This document shows positions 51,812-61,000 of a stretch of 64,000 nucleotides of DNA, piece after piece. Within the stretch, counting starts at the first letter, position 1. Every line of letters starts with the position of its first letter. The position numbers and the translations under genes are program-made. The notes beneath the pieces were generated by a model. The model was given only the letters and a program-made list of their open reading frames with translations, had not been told where the DNA came from and did no database searches. Source of the stretch: Bryobacteraceae bacterium (GTDB lineage Bacteria; Acidobacteriota; Terriglobia; Bryobacterales; Bryobacteraceae); NCBI GenBank assembly GCA_025928545.1, contig JAICJH010000024.1, positions 1-64,000 of the forward strand, in the 5' to 3' direction.

Positions 51812-52909
51812 TTACGGCGCGCTGGGGCTGTCGTCCGCCTTCAGATCGCCCAGCGCATACTGGATGCCCGCCAGCATATGGGCGAGGAACGGACGCATGA
51901 AGTACACCTTCTCGTCATGCCCGTGCGCCTCGTAGAACACCCGGCCATTGCCCACATGCTGGATATAGCTGAGTGCGTAGTCGCCATCGGTCCGCTTCGT
52001 CGCCGCCGGTTCCTTGTCCTTGTCGTTCTGGCTCATCTTGTCGTAGTTGATGCTGGTCAGAACGTGTACCCGTTTACGAGTGAACGAATCCTGGGCGAAA
52101 GTGTAAGTTTCGTCCACGACCTCATAACCTCTGGGACTGAACATCTGTGTCAGCGGGCTCTTGGGATCGTCGATCTTCACTGAGATCAGCGTTGGATAGG
52201 TCCAGTGGAACTTGAAGAATCCACCGATCATCGCGTTGAACTCCGGCCAGGTTCCCTGAGGTTGCGCCGGGGCAGCCGCTGCTGCCGCTGCACCGGGAGC
52301 TGCGGGAGCCCCGCCGCCGCGTCCGTGATAAGAATCGGTTGCCGCGTGAATACCTGCCAGCCCCTTGCCGCTCTTTACGAAATCGAGCAGCGCCTTCTTG
52401 CGGATCTCCGTGGCGGATGGATCGTTAGCATCGTCCAGAAATGCGCCGGTCGTGCTGTCCAAAAAGATCGCATCGTACTGTTTTAGATTCTCGGGAGTGA
52501 TGACTGCGGCGTCGTATGAGATCGTCGTACTCCACGCGCCGGTCCTGTCACCGAGGTACTCGACCATCTTTGAGGCCAGCGGAATCGAGGAGTGCACAAA
52601 ACCGTTCGCCCTGCACAGCACCAGAATCTTGCGCGGGCTCGCGGGCGTGGCATATGCCTTGTCCGGAAGTGACGCCATCATAGCGGCTACGTCGGACGCA
52701 CAGGCGATCTGCGGCAGGCCGCTGCGGCCGCCACAGGCGTCGAGTTGTGCCGGGCCACGGGCGGCGCCCGATCCACCTCTTCCGCCCGCTCCGCCTCTGC
52801 CGCCCGGTGCTGCCGCCGGGGGAGCCTGTTGAGCGAAAATTACCGCGCTAAGCAACAGCGCAACCGTGCACGTCGACGCGATCGTGATTGTTTTGGACGT
52901 CAACTTCAT
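51812..52909 (-). CDS. Secreted ThuA-like protein
   Basis: 365 residues from the ATG at 52909 with a signal peptide ending VIFAQ and a Gly/Arg-rich linker (30-55). ThuA-like signatures: KILVLCRANGFVHSSIPLA, YDAIFLDSTTGAFLDD, GKGLAGIHAATDSYHG and GNGRVFYEAHGHDEKVY. ThuA proteins resemble class I glutamine amidotransferases and are linked to sugar catabolism; activity unproven. It opens the row with cytochrome c and the PQQ enzyme, all minus strand. Confidence 0.88.
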   Translation of the reverse strand: MKLTSKTITIASTCTVALLLSAVIFAQQAPPAAAPGGRGGAGGRGGSGAARGPAQLDACGGRSGLPQIACASDVAAMMASLPDKAYATPASPRKILVLCRANGFVHSSIPLASKMVEYLGDRTGAWSTTISYDAAVITPENLKQYDAIFLDSTTGAFLDDANDPSATEIRKKALLDFVKSGKGLAGIHAATDSYHGRGGGAPAAPGAAAAAAAPAQPQGTWPEFNAMIGGFFKFHWTYPTLISVKIDDPKSPLTQMFSPRGYEVVDETYTFAQDSFTRKRVHVLTSINYDKMSQNDKDKEPAATKRTDGDYALSYIQHVGNGRVFYEAHGHDEKVYFMRPFLAHMLAGIQYALGDLKADDSPSAP

Positions 52910-53027
52910 GAAAGTCTCCTGAACTGTAATGGATCTCGAATGAAGATCCGGTTCGCAAAGTATTATATATGACTTTCCGAATCGGCGTGCAGCAGCGTCC
53001 ATCGACGGGTATTTTCGTTATTCCGCT

Positions 53028-53672
53028 TTACTCGGCTTTCGCAGGTTGAAAATAGACGTTACTAAAAACAGCCCCGTCCTTCGTGTTCGGATCCGCCGAT
53101 GCTACCGCCAGACCCACATAAACCGGACCATTCATTGTGACGGTAACGGGCTGGCCAAATGGTATCGGGCCGCCGTATTTAAGTCTTTTTCCGGCCGACA
53201 CGGTAAAGACATCGCCATGCCTGACCAGCGACATATAGACGGTACTGCTGAGATCCGCGTTTGCCAGCACTTCCACACTTTTTGACGCCGCGCCGGAGTC
53301 CGGCCGGTACTGAAGCTCGGCCGCTCCATTAGTGTTTAGCACCGCGGCGGCATAGGCTGCTCGCGGGTCGAGCGACTGGCGCACCATGATCGCCGCCTTC
53401 CGGTCGCCGCCTGCGCCCCCCGGGAACCGCGCGTCGGCGTTGACAACAACGTCTCCGCTTACTTTCTTCCAGACAAAATGGAATCGATCCGAGGCTCCGG
53501 CGATATTGCCGGACCCGGCAATCGCATATTCTCCGGTATTCGGGTTGAATTCAGCGTGCCCGCCCATTGCGCCGACCGCGCTTTGGTCGTCGAAAGTGCC
53601 CAGCGGGGTAGCGAAACAAATGGCGGCTGCGAGGAAAGGAACGAAATATTTGATTCGTGGAGTTTCAGGCAT
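53028..53672 (-). CDS. Secreted DUF1349-like beta-sandwich protein
   Basis: 214 residues from the ATG at 53672 with a signal peptide (about 1-21). The beta-sandwich features RFHFVWKKVSGDVVVNADARFPG, KAAIMVRQSLDPRAAYAAAV and VGLAVASADPNTKDGAVFSNV resemble concanavalin-like DUF1349 proteins that bind or process carbohydrate. Unproven function. Downstream of the repeat array. Confidence 0.75.
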   Translation of the reverse strand: MPETPRIKYFVPFLAAAICFATPLGTFDDQSAVGAMGGHAEFNPNTGEYAIAGSGNIAGASDRFHFVWKKVSGDVVVNADARFPGGAGGDRKAAIMVRQSLDPRAAYAAAVLNTNGAAELQYRPDSGAASKSVEVLANADLSSTVYMSLVRHGDVFTVSAGKRLKYGGPIPFGQPVTVTMNGPVYVGLAVASADPNTKDGAVFSNVYFQPAKAE

Positions 53673-53733
53673 GGTACTGAGACGCGCCACCCCAATATTT
53701 TCTTCCCGGAAAACCCAAAGCTTTCTCTTTCCG

Positions 53734-53870
53734 AGCCGTCACTAAACACTTTCCGAGCCGCGAAGGTAACGGAGCGGTCCTAACCGCGCAAAGCCTTCCG
53801 AGCCGCGACGGTAACGGAGCGGTCACTCCCAGGCAAAGCTTTCTGAGCCGCGACGGCAACGGAGCGGTCA
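53734..53870. repeat. Array of 25-bp repeats at 45-bp period
   Basis: Three copies of GAGCCGCGA-CGGTAACGGAGCGGTC type lie at 53756-53780, 53801-53825 and 53846-53870, exactly 45 bp apart, with a truncated fourth copy at 53734. Cores differ by one or two bases and are separated by 20-bp unique spacers. Partial CCGC/GCGG symmetry allows a hairpin. Read on the minus strand the period encodes 15-residue units containing TAPLPSRL. Such intergenic repeats are known to me from Solibacter-like genomes; this is not a CRISPR because the cores are short and cas genes are absent. Confidence 0.75.
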
Positions 53871-53890
53871 CAGCCAGGCGAAAACCCGAT

Positions 53891-56041
53891 TCAATCATCC
53901 CCATCTTTCGAGCCTGCGGAAAGCGTGAAATAAAACGTGGCTCCCGCATCGGGTTGCGACTCCACCCCGATTGTCCCCCCATACCGTTCCACAACGCGCT
54001 TACAAATCGCCAGTCCAATCCCGTTGCCGGGAATCGTCCTGCCGTGCAGCCGCTTAAATACCCCGAAAATCTGCTCCTGGTACTCGGATTTGATGCCGAT
54101 GCCATTGTCCTTTACGGCGACACGCCACACACCATCGTTCATCTCCGCCGACACATGAATCTGCGGCGTACGCTCGCTGCGGTACTTCAGGGCGTTGCTG
54201 ATCAGGTTTTGAAACAGCTGGATGAAATGCGGCTTGTGGCCGGGAACGCAGGGGAGGAGATCGGTGATAACATTTGCGCAGCTTTCATGAATCGCGACCC
54301 TGCAGTTTTCAACGGCCGCCTCGAAAGCTTCGTTCAGATCGACGGATTCATGTGATTCTTCCCTCCCGCTGAGTTGGGTATAGGCCAGCAGGTCCTCCAG
54401 CAATTGACGCATGCGCTTCGTCCCGTCGGTGATGAAACTGATGAAGCTTTCGGCCTCACTGTCGAGTTGGCCGCCGTACCTCTTCTGCAGCAGTTGCGAA
54501 TAACTCGTGATCATGCGCAGCGGTTCCTGCAGATCGTGGCTCGCGGCAAAAACAAACTGGCTCAGGTCGTCGTTCGCCCGCCGCAGGTCTCCCATGTTTC
54601 TGTTAAGCAAATCATCGGCTTCCTTCTTCTGGGTGACATCCCGGAATACGAGGACTGCCCCGGTCACATTGCCGTCGGCGTCCAGGATCGACGCGGCTGT
54701 CTCATCGATCGGAATCTCGCGGCCGCCTTTCGCCGTCAGCGTCGTATGATTGGCGGGGCCGATGACCCTCCCCTCCCGTAAAGCCCGAACGACCGGATTC
54801 TCCACCGCCGCGCCGGCCTCATCGCAAATGACAAACACCTCTTCGAGAGGTCGCCCGATCGCCTCTTCCTCCCGCCAACTGGTCAATTCCTGGGCAACGC
54901 CATTCAGAAAGGTGATGCGGCCTTTCTGGTTCGTTGCAATAACCCCCTCCCCGATGCTGGCCAGGATCGTCTTCAGCCAGTCTCGGCTCTGCCTCACCTC
55001 GTCGGTCAGTCTCTCGCGCGTCTCCCGCGCCTCGCCCAGGGTGGTCAGAAAGGCCTCCGCCTCTTTGAGTCGGGCGCCGGTAAGCGAAAACGGTTCGCCG
55101 CGGCCAAACGCAGCGGCGGCTTTCGTCGCCTCCGACAGAGGCGTTGTAATTTGTAGCGCGAAGAACACCCCCAGCGCCAGCGCAATCGTCAGGGCGAACA
55201 CTGCGGCTGAGGCCCACAACAACAAGGAGTGGCGCTCTTGTTCGACAAACGAAGCATACGGAATATTCACGCCGATGCCCCAGCCGGAAACCTGGGAAAC
55301 GCCCGTTGCGTGCATCACGTCGGTTCCGTCCGGCCGGGTTGTTCTGATGAGTGTGCGCTGAGTGTGTGTGCGCATGGCGTCCGGCACGGGCCCGCCGACC
55401 GACCGCCCGTCGTCCTGCGAATGGGCCAGGACCACGCCTTTGGCGTCCCAAATCGTCGTCGCCCATCCGGAACCCGGCTGATGCGATGCCAGCAGCATCC
55501 GCAGGTCGTCCGGCAATAAGGCGAGCGCGAGCACATATCGAACTTCGCCATCCTTCAAAATCGGAATGTCTACGTTGAACACTGGCTTTTTCAAAGCCAG
55601 GCTCATAAACAGATTGCTGACCTGCGGCAGTTTGGTCTGAACGATTCTGGCCACCGTGTCCGGGTCGCCCGTCATCGGAGGCTGCTGCCCATACGGCGTC
55701 GCGGTATTTACCAGTTGCCGGCCGTTGGCGTCGGTCACCACCAGATAAGCGCGCCCTTGCAGGCCGGCTTTTGCCTGCGTGTAAAAAGTCGGCCAGTCGG
55801 CGTCGGCAAGTGCCGATGAGGTTGCCAGCGTGCGCAGAATAGTGAGATCGCGATCCAGATCGCGGTCCAGATCGTTCACCAGTCCGTCGACCGCCTGAAA
55901 CATGCGGGTCTCGATCTGTGACCGCTGAGCGTTTGCGGATCGAAACAGTAAGACCCCGGAGAAAACCAGCAGCGGCACCGTCACGCCAAGGCCAAAAAGC
56001 CACAGGTACGTAAATGCCCTGAATGAGCCCGAATGCTTCAT
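53891..56041 (-). CDS. Membrane sensor histidine kinase (double Cache, PAS, HisKA)
   Basis: 716 residues from the ATG at 56041. Helix 1 at 12-34, periplasmic Cache-like domain 35-270 (VVTDANGRQLVNTATPYG, DAKGVVLAHSQDDGRSVGG), helix 2 at 272-296, HAMP-like stretch, PAS domain (352-475), a HisKA box with H502 (FAASHDLQEPLRM, the phytochrome-type form) and HATPase_c (about 610-712; LFQNLISNALKYRS, DNGIGIKSEY, GNGIGLAICKRVVERYGG). No response regulator lies beside it, so its partner is elsewhere. Ligand binding through the Cache domain is expected (inference). Confidence 0.95.
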   Translation of the reverse strand: MKHSGSFRAFTYLWLFGLGVTVPLLVFSGVLLFRSANAQRSQIETRMFQAVDGLVNDLDRDLDRDLTILRTLATSSALADADWPTFYTQAKAGLQGRAYLVVTDANGRQLVNTATPYGQQPPMTGDPDTVARIVQTKLPQVSNLFMSLALKKPVFNVDIPILKDGEVRYVLALALLPDDLRMLLASHQPGSGWATTIWDAKGVVLAHSQDDGRSVGGPVPDAMRTHTQRTLIRTTRPDGTDVMHATGVSQVSGWGIGVNIPYASFVEQERHSLLLWASAAVFALTIALALGVFFALQITTPLSEATKAAAAFGRGEPFSLTGARLKEAEAFLTTLGEARETRERLTDEVRQSRDWLKTILASIGEGVIATNQKGRITFLNGVAQELTSWREEEAIGRPLEEVFVICDEAGAAVENPVVRALREGRVIGPANHTTLTAKGGREIPIDETAASILDADGNVTGAVLVFRDVTQKKEADDLLNRNMGDLRRANDDLSQFVFAASHDLQEPLRMITSYSQLLQKRYGGQLDSEAESFISFITDGTKRMRQLLEDLLAYTQLSGREESHESVDLNEAFEAAVENCRVAIHESCANVITDLLPCVPGHKPHFIQLFQNLISNALKYRSERTPQIHVSAEMNDGVWRVAVKDNGIGIKSEYQEQIFGVFKRLHGRTIPGNGIGLAICKRVVERYGGTIGVESQPDAGATFYFTLSAGSKDGDD

Positions 56042-56512
56042 TCTGCCTTTACCCTCGCTGCGGATCGGGCACGCGTATATTCGCCGGGCGCGCTGAAGCG
56101 GCACTGGACCAGTTCCGCCACAAGCTGTTCATTTATCGTGCGGCGAAGCGAAATGGAGAGTGTCGCTTCCATCGGCTTCCAAGCTAGCACTTTTTGCGAA
56201 GAGGTGTGACAGGAAATCGGGCCATCCCCTTCGCGGGAGGCGTCCGTCCATCTGCCTGCTAACCAACGATGTATTGCGGCAAAACACGCGCGAGAGCTAC
56301 GCTTCAGGAACGGGCCCAGGATTGGGAGAGCAATGTCTTGCTGATCCTCAATTTCATCGGAAGGCTATATAAGCTATATTCGGCGCAAAAATAAGCGATT
56401 AAAACGCGCTTTCGCGGCAAGTCTCCCGCTATGCCCAAAACTCTCAGTTGTCAGCGCCAGACGCCTGAATGGTCGCATGTAGGCTCTCTTTGAGTCTGAG
56501 GGGCAACTCAAC
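56042..56512. other. Intergenic region, no convincing gene
   Basis: 471 bp between divergently read genes, holding their promoters. GC is lower than in the flanking genes near 56360-56410, where a TATATAAGCTATAT stretch is an AT-rich promoter candidate. I found no ORF with a ribosome-binding site and no repeat. Confidence 0.4.
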
Positions 56513-57685
56513 TTGTACAATCGTGCCAGCTTAGATTGCATCTCCGGGGACTGGGACCCCGCGCGCCCTAACAATCTGGATTTCATCCGTTTCCTGCTGG
56601 CCACTTTGGTCCTGATCGAGCACTCTCATCTTCTCCTTACCGGAAGCCTGGCAACCGACCCACTCTTTGCGTTTTCACATGGCGCCACCAATACCGGCGA
56701 AGTCGCGGTGAATGGCTTTTTCACTCTCTCAGGCTTTCTGTTGGCTCGCAGTTGGCAGGGCAATTCGACCTCCGGTGTACTGGCCTTCGCCTTACGTCGG
56801 TTACGAAGAATATTTCCGGGCTACGCCGCGGCCGCACTTATTTGCTGTATGGTCATTGGACCTGTTTTCAGCGCCTGGCACGGTCTTAGTTGGTTTAGGA
56901 AGCTCCCGCCGTCTCTGATTGTCCTTCGCATATTCCTGCTTCGACGAATCGACGGTCCAGGTTTCGGTACACTGACTCTCTTTGCTCAAAGCGGCCAGCC
57001 CCTGCATCTCAATCTGTCAACCTGGACTATTCCGATCGAGGCCGGGGCCTATGCCTTATGTGCGGCGTTGGGTGCAAATCGATTACTGACGGCGGGCAAG
57101 AGGAATTGGGTTCTGCTCCTGCTGGCCGTCGATCTCGTCACCGTCGCAACAGTTCGACTGCAATTGACGAATCACGTGGTCGCAGGGATGGTGTCGCTGG
57201 CAGGCGAACTCGCCGTGCCTTCGCCATTGTCGTTGGAATGGCCTCGGCTTTTTGCCTGCTTCCTCGCAGGAATTGCATTCTGGCTCTTCCATGAGAGCAT
57301 CCCGCGTTCCGGTGTGCTGGCCTTGTTCTCCGTTTTGCCGCTTGCCCTGAGTCGCTGGCTGGGTCCGTTGACATCTGTTCTGCTCCCTTTGGGTGGCGCC
57401 TACTTGCTCCTGTACCTGGCGCTTCCGCGGCGTCCGATGGGTCTCGAGAAATGGAGGGACATGGTCGGCGGAGATTACAGTTATGGTTTGTACCTTTGGG
57501 GATGGCCGGTCGGCCAGCTCCTGGTTCAGTACGCAGGTGGGGTCATCCACGGCTCGGCGACCGGCCTTTTCTTTGCCACACTTCTCCTGGCCGTCCCCAT
57601 CGCCGCGCTCAGCTGGCGCCTCGTCGAAAGGCCTTTCGTGGAACCCCTCCATTTGCGGGCTCTCCGGGCGAGTTCGCCGACGTGA
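56513..57685 (+). CDS. Acyltransferase 3 (OafA/YrhL type)
   Basis: 390 residues from a TTG start. Acyltransferase-3 motifs: NNLDFIRFLLATLVLIEHSHL (FxRxxAxLxVxxxH, here IR and EHSH), VNGFFTLSGFLLARSW and LSTWTIPIEAGAYALC. About ten membrane helices. It O-acylates a polysaccharide or other envelope glycan. The upstream DNA is AT-richer than the gene. TTG is chosen because no ATG precedes the conserved part in frame. Confidence 0.9.
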   Translation: MYNRASLDCISGDWDPARPNNLDFIRFLLATLVLIEHSHLLLTGSLATDPLFAFSHGATNTGEVAVNGFFTLSGFLLARSWQGNSTSGVLAFALRRLRRIFPGYAAAALICCMVIGPVFSAWHGLSWFRKLPPSLIVLRIFLLRRIDGPGFGTLTLFAQSGQPLHLNLSTWTIPIEAGAYALCAALGANRLLTAGKRNWVLLLLAVDLVTVATVRLQLTNHVVAGMVSLAGELAVPSPLSLEWPRLFACFLAGIAFWLFHESIPRSGVLALFSVLPLALSRWLGPLTSVLLPLGGAYLLLYLALPRRPMGLEKWRDMVGGDYSYGLYLWGWPVGQLLVQYAGGVIHGSATGLFFATLLLAVPIAALSWRLVERPFVEPLHLRALRASSPT

Positions 57686-57709
57686 ACGTCGCACCACCCT
57701 TGGCAATGC

Positions 57710-58372
57710 TCAGCGGGTGGCGGGCAGTCCAACCACGATGAGAACCGTGTAGTCCTGCTTGCGGCAGCCGTTCACCACGGGCATGGCCGCCCCTGGATTC
57801 ACCGGAAAACCCGTAGTCCGAACGTTCGCGGGCGAGCACGAGTCGTTACCCCGGGCCGGCGTGTAGCGCGCCGACCGGCATCCGAGATGGGTAACATCGT
57901 AGAGCGTTGCGCCGTCGGCGAGTTCCCACCGCTGATTGCCGTCCTTGTCCTTCGGCTGAATTGTCAGCACGGTCGTCACCTTGCGGTCGCCCGTGACGAG
58001 GTATTTCCCCGGAGGCAGCGGAAAAGTCGGCTTCTCCATGATCAGGCCGTGTTCCTCGAGCCACCAGTCCTCGGCGTCGAATTTCCACTGTGAAGGTGCC
58101 ACGCCGCCGGCCGCCTTCAATTGGTCGTAGCGGTCCAGCTTGCAACCGCGCGGACCCGGGTCCTGGCTCCAGAGACCCCATGTTTGCGCGCCGGTGCCGG
58201 AGGTGGCCCCGGGCTCTCCCAGCGCCGCGATGTACTGCGGCTCGATGCGCCTGAACTTCGAGAGGTCTGCGCCTGTCGCGTCAACCAACAACAGCAGGCT
58301 GGCCGTCAACAGGAGAAATCCCGTGGACAAAAGCCGATGGTTCACGGACTGCACGATGTGGCGGACATTCAT
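57710..58372 (-). CDS. Secreted hypothetical protein
   Basis: 220 residues with an N-terminal signal peptide or anchor (about 10-35). The mature part has four Cys (CKLDRY, HLGCRSARYTPARG, SCSP, NGCRKQDYTV) and Trp-rich segments (QTWGLWSQDPGPRG, DAEDWWLEEHGL). I recognise no family. Single gene between a convergent acyltransferase and a TIGR03437 protein. Confidence 0.7.
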   Translation of the reverse strand: MNVRHIVQSVNHRLLSTGFLLLTASLLLLVDATGADLSKFRRIEPQYIAALGEPGATSGTGAQTWGLWSQDPGPRGCKLDRYDQLKAAGGVAPSQWKFDAEDWWLEEHGLIMEKPTFPLPPGKYLVTGDRKVTTVLTIQPKDKDGNQRWELADGATLYDVTHLGCRSARYTPARGNDSCSPANVRTTGFPVNPGAAMPVVNGCRKQDYTVLIVVGLPATR

Positions 58373-58485
58373 ACGGTTGCTCCGGTTGGACGATCTGATG
58401 ACATCCTACACCAGCGCGCGCAGGAAGAGGCTATCTCCGTGATCGCCCCGGGCCCGGCCAGGCTTCGGAAAAACTCTCGCTCCGC

Positions 58486-60819
58486 TCACTGAAAGTTGAG
58501 CGTAACCGCCCCCTGCGTCGGCTGCCCGCTGACATACATCTCTACCGGCAACTCGCCCCGGTCGAGCCCCGCCGGCACCTGAATGTTGATTTGGTACAAC
58601 CCCGCCCCCACCAGGCCCGCATACAGCACGGGAACGTCGCGTCCCGCGATCGTGACCTTGATTCGCGACAGGTCGTCGACGGGATAGGCCGTTGTGAGTA
58701 CCACACCCTCGGGAGCCGCCGGTGTCGTCGCCCCCAGACCATTCGCATAGAGCGCCAGAAAATCTCCCGCCTGTGCCGACCGGCTCGTCTGTGCGCCAAG
58801 GCTGCCCGTCGGCGCCACATAGATCGCGCTGCCGGCATTTGCCGGGTTCACAATCAGGGCGGCTATCCACGTTGGTCCCCCCAGCGAATAGGTGAACCAG
58901 GAGGGCGCTACCGGTGAGAGTGTCGCGGTGGAAGTTACGGTTCCGCTTGCCGTGGTCACCTGGACCGTAACGTTGCCGGAGATGGTATCCGTCGGCGTCA
59001 GGACGTTTACCTGTCCCGGACCAGCGTAGCTGAGGTATGCGGTTTTGCCGTTGATGGTCACTGAAACGCCGCCCAGATTGGATGGCAATACGGTGGTGGG
59101 AGTCCAGCTCAGCCCGGAAGCGGTGAAACTGGTGCCGTAGATGGTGGCGAAGCTGTTCGGTGCGATCGAAGACCCTGCGCTGGCGGCATTCAGGACGGCG
59201 GTAATCACGGCTCCCGTCGATACCGTGGCGTTGACGGCAAATTGTTCAATCGTACCCTCGGCGGTGATTGTGATGATGCCGCTGTAGGTGCCGGGTGTAA
59301 GGCCAGTCGGATCCACTTTGACTGCGAGCGATGCCGGAGCTGTTCCACTCGCGGGAGAAACGGTGGCCCACGGAACGGAAGAGGCAACCGTAAATGGATA
59401 GCCATGCCCGCCCAGCGAAAGTATGTTTGACGTTTGCGTGACCGGCGCCAAACCACCCGGTACGGCGCCGGAAAAAGCGAACTCCATCTTATTCATTGGC
59501 AGCTCGGGGACGGGCGACTTGCAGAAAACATCCGTGTCGGATCGTCCCAGCACGGCCCCCATGCAAAAAATCGCGCCTGCTGCCGTCGCGCCTGCGGACT
59601 TTGCATGGATCACTAAATTAGTGGGGAAGTACCCCGCCGGCCCCGAATAGCTGACAACACTTGAAAACGGCGCGGTCCCGCTGCTCGGAGAAAAAGTGTA
59701 ATACTCCGGATGAAATGGACACACCAGATTGCCGCAGCCTCCTGCCTCGCCGTCAACCGTTTCAAAGGTGACAGGTCCTGTGGCCGACCCCGTGACACCG
59801 ATTGTTGCCGAACCGAAAGGCTTCGGGCCGCCTGTGAACTGCACGTTCTTCAGGAATAACGACTGCGGTCCCCAAACGATCATGTCGTCGATAGCGCCCG
59901 GGCCGTTTGTGATCAGCCAGATTCGGCCGTCCGGCATCACGAACGCCTTCGCGTCGCCCTGATCGGCGGGCACTTTGCTCTCGAGCGCGAAACTCAACCC
60001 ATCTTTACTCACGTAGCTGACAGTTGTGTCGCCCCCCGGACAATAGATCCGGAACAGCCCCTTACCGTTCTCCGTCACGCTCACGGCTGTGACATCGCCG
60101 CACGCGAATTGATTTTGATTCACTCCGTTGATGGTCAGGTTGGTGACCGGCCCCTGAACGATGGGATTGATCCGGACGCCAGGCTCGCGAACCCAGGTCA
60201 GGCCGTTGTCCTTCGACACTGCGCTGAGAATCACTCCGTTGTCGAATATGCCGTTATACCAGGTGGGCGTGCCTGCGCTCCCTGGCACGAGTCCCCCCGA
60301 AAAATACATGCGGACCGAACCATCCGACAGCGGCACGAAGCTCGCCCAGCGGGGGCCTTTGTGCTCATAGATAGAGGAGCTATCGTTGGCGAACCGCGTG
60401 CCCGACTCGCTTGTCCAGACAACGCCGTCTGACGAAATGGCGCTGAGTAAGCCCGCGCCTCCAAAGAGAAACATTCGAATCCGGCCGTCGGGAAGCGTGA
60501 GTGCTCCTGCGCGTCTGACGCTGACGGAACAGAGGTCGCCACTGGTGCCGCAGACGTCATTGGGATCTTGTGTCCAGGTTTTTAAGTCCGCGGAGAACGC
60601 TCGGCCCGGCGCGTTCGTCGGTCCTTCCGATCCGTCCGCCGCCAGTTGCGTGAAATACATGACGTAGCGGGTGGGCGCCTTGAAGATGATGAAGTCATAG
60701 CCGCGGAAGGGAAGCACTCCGAAGCTGCTCCAGCCGTAAACTGCCGGGCTTTGCGCATGCAAAGGCAGGCACCCGATCAGGCCTGCGATAAAAAGGGCAA
60801 AATGACGGAACTGCCGCAT
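58486..60819 (-). CDS. Secreted propeller protein with BACON and TIGR03437 domains
   Basis: 777 residues from the ATG at 60819, with a signal peptide (about 1-22). Residues 25-390 form a glycoside-hydrolase/sialidase-like five-bladed propeller (GYDFIIFKAPTRYVMYF, DGRIRMFLFGG, DGSVRMYFSGG). A BACON-like module follows (PWATVSPASGTAPASLAV), then a TIGR03437 C-terminal domain (SFATIYGTSFTASG, QVNVLTPTDTISGNVTV, LALYANGLGATTPAAP, LYQINIQVPAGLDRG). Likely a surface protein; catalysis unproven. Confidence 0.82.
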   Translation of the reverse strand: MRQFRHFALFIAGLIGCLPLHAQSPAVYGWSSFGVLPFRGYDFIIFKAPTRYVMYFTQLAADGSEGPTNAPGRAFSADLKTWTQDPNDVCGTSGDLCSVSVRRAGALTLPDGRIRMFLFGGAGLLSAISSDGVVWTSESGTRFANDSSSIYEHKGPRWASFVPLSDGSVRMYFSGGLVPGSAGTPTWYNGIFDNGVILSAVSKDNGLTWVREPGVRINPIVQGPVTNLTINGVNQNQFACGDVTAVSVTENGKGLFRIYCPGGDTTVSYVSKDGLSFALESKVPADQGDAKAFVMPDGRIWLITNGPGAIDDMIVWGPQSLFLKNVQFTGGPKPFGSATIGVTGSATGPVTFETVDGEAGGCGNLVCPFHPEYYTFSPSSGTAPFSSVVSYSGPAGYFPTNLVIHAKSAGATAAGAIFCMGAVLGRSDTDVFCKSPVPELPMNKMEFAFSGAVPGGLAPVTQTSNILSLGGHGYPFTVASSVPWATVSPASGTAPASLAVKVDPTGLTPGTYSGIITITAEGTIEQFAVNATVSTGAVITAVLNAASAGSSIAPNSFATIYGTSFTASGLSWTPTTVLPSNLGGVSVTINGKTAYLSYAGPGQVNVLTPTDTISGNVTVQVTTASGTVTSTATLSPVAPSWFTYSLGGPTWIAALIVNPANAGSAIYVAPTGSLGAQTSRSAQAGDFLALYANGLGATTPAAPEGVVLTTAYPVDDLSRIKVTIAGRDVPVLYAGLVGAGLYQINIQVPAGLDRGELPVEMYVSGQPTQGAVTLNFQ

Positions 60820-61000
60820 ACACACTCGTCTCCGGATTTGTCAGTATACAGCGTGAGAACGGGATTCAATGCGCTTTTGCTCGGCGGTGCGGTTGTTGTC
60901 GAATCGCGTTAGGAACACTCGGCCTGAAACGCAGGGCATCTCCCGAGGAAACGATTTGCGTCGGTCTGAAACTTCGCACCTATGTTAGTATCGCCTTATT

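Noticed and set aside
53734-53870. Possible CRISPR array
   Set aside because: Only three complete copies, cores vary, spacers are 20 bp and no cas genes lie nearby.
53665-54105. Minus-strand ORF of 146 codons across the repeat array
   Set aside because: It overlaps the end of the sensor kinase in another frame and its repeat residues follow from the 45-bp period; not taken as a gene.
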